Positions 61,001 to 64,000 of a stretch of 64,000 nucleotides of DNA are shown in pieces. This stretch comes from Henricia sp. BOLD:AAB3569 (Eukaryota > Echinodermata > Asteroidea > Spinulosida > Echinasteridae). The stretch is from positions 1 to 64,000 of the forward strand of contig JBBELK010000535.1 of assembly GCA_037783545.1 (NCBI GenBank), read 5' to 3'. The notes beneath the pieces were generated by a model that did not search any database, was not told where the DNA came from, and saw only the letters and a program-made list of their open reading frames with translations. A program made the position numbers and the translations under genes. Every line of letters starts with the position of its first letter. Positions within the stretch are counted from its first letter, which is position 1.

Positions 61001-64000
61001 TTTGACCAAATTGCCGAGCCAAACTGCGGTGCGTTAAACGACAGTCCGAATGACTGAGCATGCGCACAACTCAGGAGTAGCCCCAAAGAGGTGTGTACAG
61101 ACAGCCCACGGTTTGCGTGAGAGCAGTCAGGAAGCCTCAACCCAGTTTTTTCTAAACTGTGAAATTTCCTCTGCCATTTCCCGGCGAAAGTCTGTCAATT
61201 TTTTTATGACAGAGTGCGCAATATAGAGAGTTTAGGGCATGCAAAAATTTGAAGTTCGTCGGAGACATTTTTCGACCTCCAAATTTGCCGACGGTTTGGA
61301 CCACACTTTGACCAAATTGCCGAGCCAAACTGCGGTGCGTTAACGACAGTCCGAATGACTGAGGACATGCGCACAACTCAGGAGTACCCCAAAGGAGGGT
61401 ATGTACAGACAGCCACGGTTTGCGTGAGAGCAGTCAGGAAGCGCTCAACCCAGTTTTTTCTAAACTTGAAATTTCTCTGCCATTTCCCGCGAAAGTCTGT
61501 CAATTTTTTATGACAAGTGTGCGGCAATATAGAGAGTTTGGGCATGCAAAATTTGAAGTTCGTCTGAACATTTTTCGACCCTCCAAATTTGCCGACGTTT
61601 GGACCACACTTTGACCAAATTGCCGAGCCAAACTGCGGTGGCGTTAACGACAGTCCGAATGACTGAGCATGCGCACAACTCAGGAGTACCCCAAAGAGGT
61701 GTGTACAGACAGCCACGGTTTGCGTGAGAGCAGTCAGGAAGCCTCAACCCAGTTTTGTTTCTAAACTTTGAAATTGTCTCTGCCATTTCCCGGCGAAAGT
61801 CTGTCAATTTTTGATGACAAGTGCGCAATATAGGAGAGTTTAGGCATGCAAAATTTGAAGTTCGTCGAACATTTTTCGACCTCCAAATTTGCCGACGTTT
61901 GGACCACACTTTGACCAAATTGCCGAGCCAAACTGCGGTGCGTTAACGGACAGTCCGAATGACTGAGCATGCGCACAACTCAGGAGTACCCCAAGAGGTG
62001 TGTACAGACAGCCACGGTTGTGCGTGAGAGCAGTCAGGGAAGCCTCAACCCAGTTTTTTTCTAAACTTTGAAATTTCTCGTGCCATTTCCCCGGCGAAAA
62101 GTCTGTCAATTTTTTATGACAAGGATGCGCAATATAGAGAGTTTAGGGGCATGCAAAATTTGAAGTTCGTCGGAACATTTTTCGACCTCCAAATTTGCCG
62201 ACGTTTGGACCACACTTTGACCAAATTGCCGAGCCAAACTGCGGTGCGTTAACGACAGTCCGAATGACTGAGCATGCGCACAACTTCAGGAGTAACCCCA
62301 AAGAGGTGTGTACAGACAGCCACGGTTTGCGTGAGAGCAGTCAGGAAGCCTCAACCCAGTTTTTTTCTAAACTTTGAAATTTTCTCTGCCATTTCCCGCG
62401 AAAGGTCTGTCAATTTTTTTATGACAAGTGCGACAATATAGAGAGTTTAGGGCATGCAAAATTTGAAGGTTCGTCGGAAAGACATTTTTCGACCGTTCCA
62501 AATTTGCCGACGTTTGGGACCACACTTTGACCAAATTGCCGAGCCAAACTGCGGTGCGTTAACGACAGTCCGAATGACTGAGCATGCGCACAGACTCAGG
62601 AGTACCCCAAAGAGGTGTGTACAGACAGCCACGGTTTGCGTGAGAGCAGTCAGGAAGCCTCAACCCAGTTTTTTCTAAACTTTGAAATTTCTCTGCCATT
62701 TCCCGGCGAAAGTCTGTAAATTTTTTTATGACAAGTGCGCAATATAAGGAGTTTAGGGCATGCAATAGATTGGTGAAGTTCGTCGGAACATTTTCGACCT
62801 CCAAATTTGCCGTGACGTTTGGACCACGACTTTGAACCAAATTGCCGAGCCAAACTGCGGGTGCGTTAACGACAGTCCGAATGACTGAGCATGCGCACAA
62901 CTCAGGAGTACCCCCAAAGAGGTGTGTACAGACAGCCACGGTTTGCGTGAGAGCAGTCAGGAAGCCTCAACCCAGTTTTTTTTCTAAACTTTGACATTTC
63001 TCTGCCATTTCCCGGCGAAAGTCTGTCAATTTTTTATGACAAGTGCGCAATATAGAGAGTTTAGGGGCATGCAAAATTTGAAGTTCGTCGGAACATTTTT
63101 CGACCTCCAAATTTGCCGACGTTTGGACCACACTTTGACCAAATTGCCGAGCCAAACTGCGGTGCGTTAACGACAGTCCGAATGACTGAGCATGCGCACA
63201 AACTCAGGTGAGTACCCCAAAGAGGTGTGTACAGACAGCCACGGTTTGCGTGAGAGCCAGTCAGGAAGCCTCAACCAGTTTTTTTTCTAAACTTTGAAAT
63301 TTCTCTGCCATTTCCCGGCGAAAGTCTGTAAATTTTTTATGACAAGTGCGCATTATAGAGAGTTTAGGGCATGCAAAATTTGAAGTTCGTCGGAACATTT
63401 TTCGACCTCCAAATTTGCCGACGTTTGGACCACACTTTGACCAAATTGCCGAGCCAAACTGCGGTGCGTTAACGACAGTCCGAATGACTGAGCATGCGCA
63501 CAACTCAGGAGTACCCCAAAGAGGTGTGTACAGACAGCCACGGTTTGCGTGAGAGGCAGTCAGACAGCCTCAAACCCAGTTTTTTCTAAACTTTGAAATT
63601 TCTCTGCCATTTTCCCGGCGAAAGTCTGTCAATTTTTTATGACAAGTGCGCAATATAGAGAGTTTAGGGGGCATGCAAAATTTGAAGTTCGGTCGGAACA
63701 TTTTTCGACCTCCAAATTTGCCGACGTTTGGACCACACTTTGACCAAATTGCCGAGCCAAACTGCGGTGCGTTAACGACAGTCCGAATGACTGAGCATGG
63801 CGCACAACTCAGGAGTACCCCAAAGAGGTGTGTGACAGACAGCCACGGTTTGCGTGAGAGCAGTCAGGAAGCCTCAAAAAAAACCCAGTTTTTTTCTAAA
63901 CTTTGATAGTGTTCTCTGCCATTTCCCGGCGAAAGTCTGTAAATTTGTTTATGACAAGTGCGCAATATAGAGAGGTTTAGGGCATGGCAAAATTTGAGAA
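49070..64000. repeat. Indel-rich part of the array, units 165-215, probably uncorrected sequence
   Basis: The unit is unchanged but each copy has several one-base insertions or losses. Examples are ccaaatgcgg at 49,074, cacgggttt at 49,158, ttacgtcgg at 49,302, ggccggacg near 54,402, the stretch around 62,476-62,500, and ctcaaaaaaaaccc near 63,875. Anchors average 298.4 bp apart from 49,261 to 60,301 and 304.8 bp apart from 60,301 to 63,958, so the excess is mostly insertions and grows to the right. Substitutions stay rare. That pattern fits raw long-read error at low coverage. A few variants still recur (TTGTTT in T1, ttgacatt), so real variation lies underneath. Confidence 0.85.
63958..64000. 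repeat. Partial satellite unit at right window edge
   Basis: Begins with the anchor GTGCGCAATA and ends at unit position about 40. It contains two or three inserted bases (gaggttta, gcatggc) of the kind seen throughout the last 15 kb. The array continues beyond the window. Confidence 0.9.

Larger units (their letters stand above)
1..64000. repeat. Satellite DNA array, 297-bp unit, about 215 head-to-tail copies
   Basis: The whole window is built from one 297-bp unit. Taking GTGCGCAATA as the anchor, it recurs at 154, 451, 749, 1046, 1343 and so on to 63,958, nearly always 297-299 bp apart up to 49 kb. All units read in the same direction; I saw no inverted copy, no spacer and no inserted foreign DNA. 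Most units up to 49 kb differ from consensus at 0-4 positions, so identity is roughly 98-100%. The consensus is 46.5% G+C. An array of at least 64 kb with no unique sequence is typical of eukaryotic centromeric, pericentromeric or subtelomeric satellite. Which of these it is cannot be told here, and I do not recognise the unit as a named satellite family. Confidence 0.98.

Noticed and set aside
154..63906. Some two hundred short plus- and minus-strand frames of 60-118 codons, one set per unit
   Set aside because: They are the same few translations of the satellite unit, repeated every 297 bp, with no domain, no independent conservation and free amino-acid change between copies.
1..64000. CRISPR array
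   Set aside because: There are no short repeats with unique spacers; the entire 297-bp unit is repeated and nothing in it varies as a spacer would.
1..64000. Ribosomal DNA spacer repeats
   Set aside because: No rRNA sequence appears in 64 kb, and about 215 copies without a gene is far beyond normal spacer repeat blocks.
49070..64000. Genuine decay at the edge of a satellite array
   Set aside because: Edge decay should add substitutions as well as indels and often brings in transposons. Here one-base insertions dominate, rise steadily to the right, and no foreign DNA enters.
1..64000. Inserted transposable element or virus-derived sequence
   Set aside because: Every stretch I read falls in register with the 297-bp unit; the largest departures are a 26-bp internal duplication and a 9-bp deletion.

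Overview
The window is one uninterrupted satellite DNA array. A 297-bp unit is repeated head-to-tail, always in the same orientation, about 215 times. There is a 153-bp partial unit at the left edge and a 43-bp partial unit at the right edge, so the array runs past both ends. I find no gene, RNA gene, transposon, CRISPR array or unique flanking DNA. The open frames are by-products of the period: 297 is a multiple of 3, so any frame free of stops in one unit stays open across many. This is eukaryotic constitutive-repeat DNA, probably centromeric, pericentromeric or another heterochromatic block of an animal. The species cannot be named from the sequence. The consensus unit has 138 G+C of 297 (46.5%) and 16 CpG, against about 16 expected from its base composition, so CpG is not depleted.

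For layout I number units from the anchor GTGCGCAATA (unit position 1). Unit 1 starts at 154 and unit 165 at 48,964. From 1 to about 49,070 the units are near identical (usually 0-4 differences each) and the differences are informative. Zones carry their own diagnostic variants: A 154-3,721 (mostly consensus); B 3,722-13,837; C 13,838-25,733; D 25,734-28,707; E 28,708-32,871; F 32,872-39,139; G 39,140-43,883; H 43,884-47,478; I 47,479-49,070 (homogenised consensus run).

Within and between zones, multi-unit blocks recur in the same variant order at offsets of 3, 6, 8, 9, 11, 27 and 28 units. No single higher-order period covers the array. This looks like many overlapping segmental duplications (unequal exchange or replication-based), some later marked by private mutations. 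The clearest are a 6-unit tandem block duplication (32,872-36,438) and a 12-unit block copied 28 units away (35,546-39,139 and 43,884-47,478) that carries the same 26-bp internal duplication.

From about 49,070 to 64,000 the unit is the same but is peppered with single-base insertions and deletions, while substitutions stay few. Mean unit length rises from about 297.6 to 298.4 and then to about 305 bp in the last 3.7 kb. I read this as poorly corrected long-read sequence near a contig end rather than biological decay.
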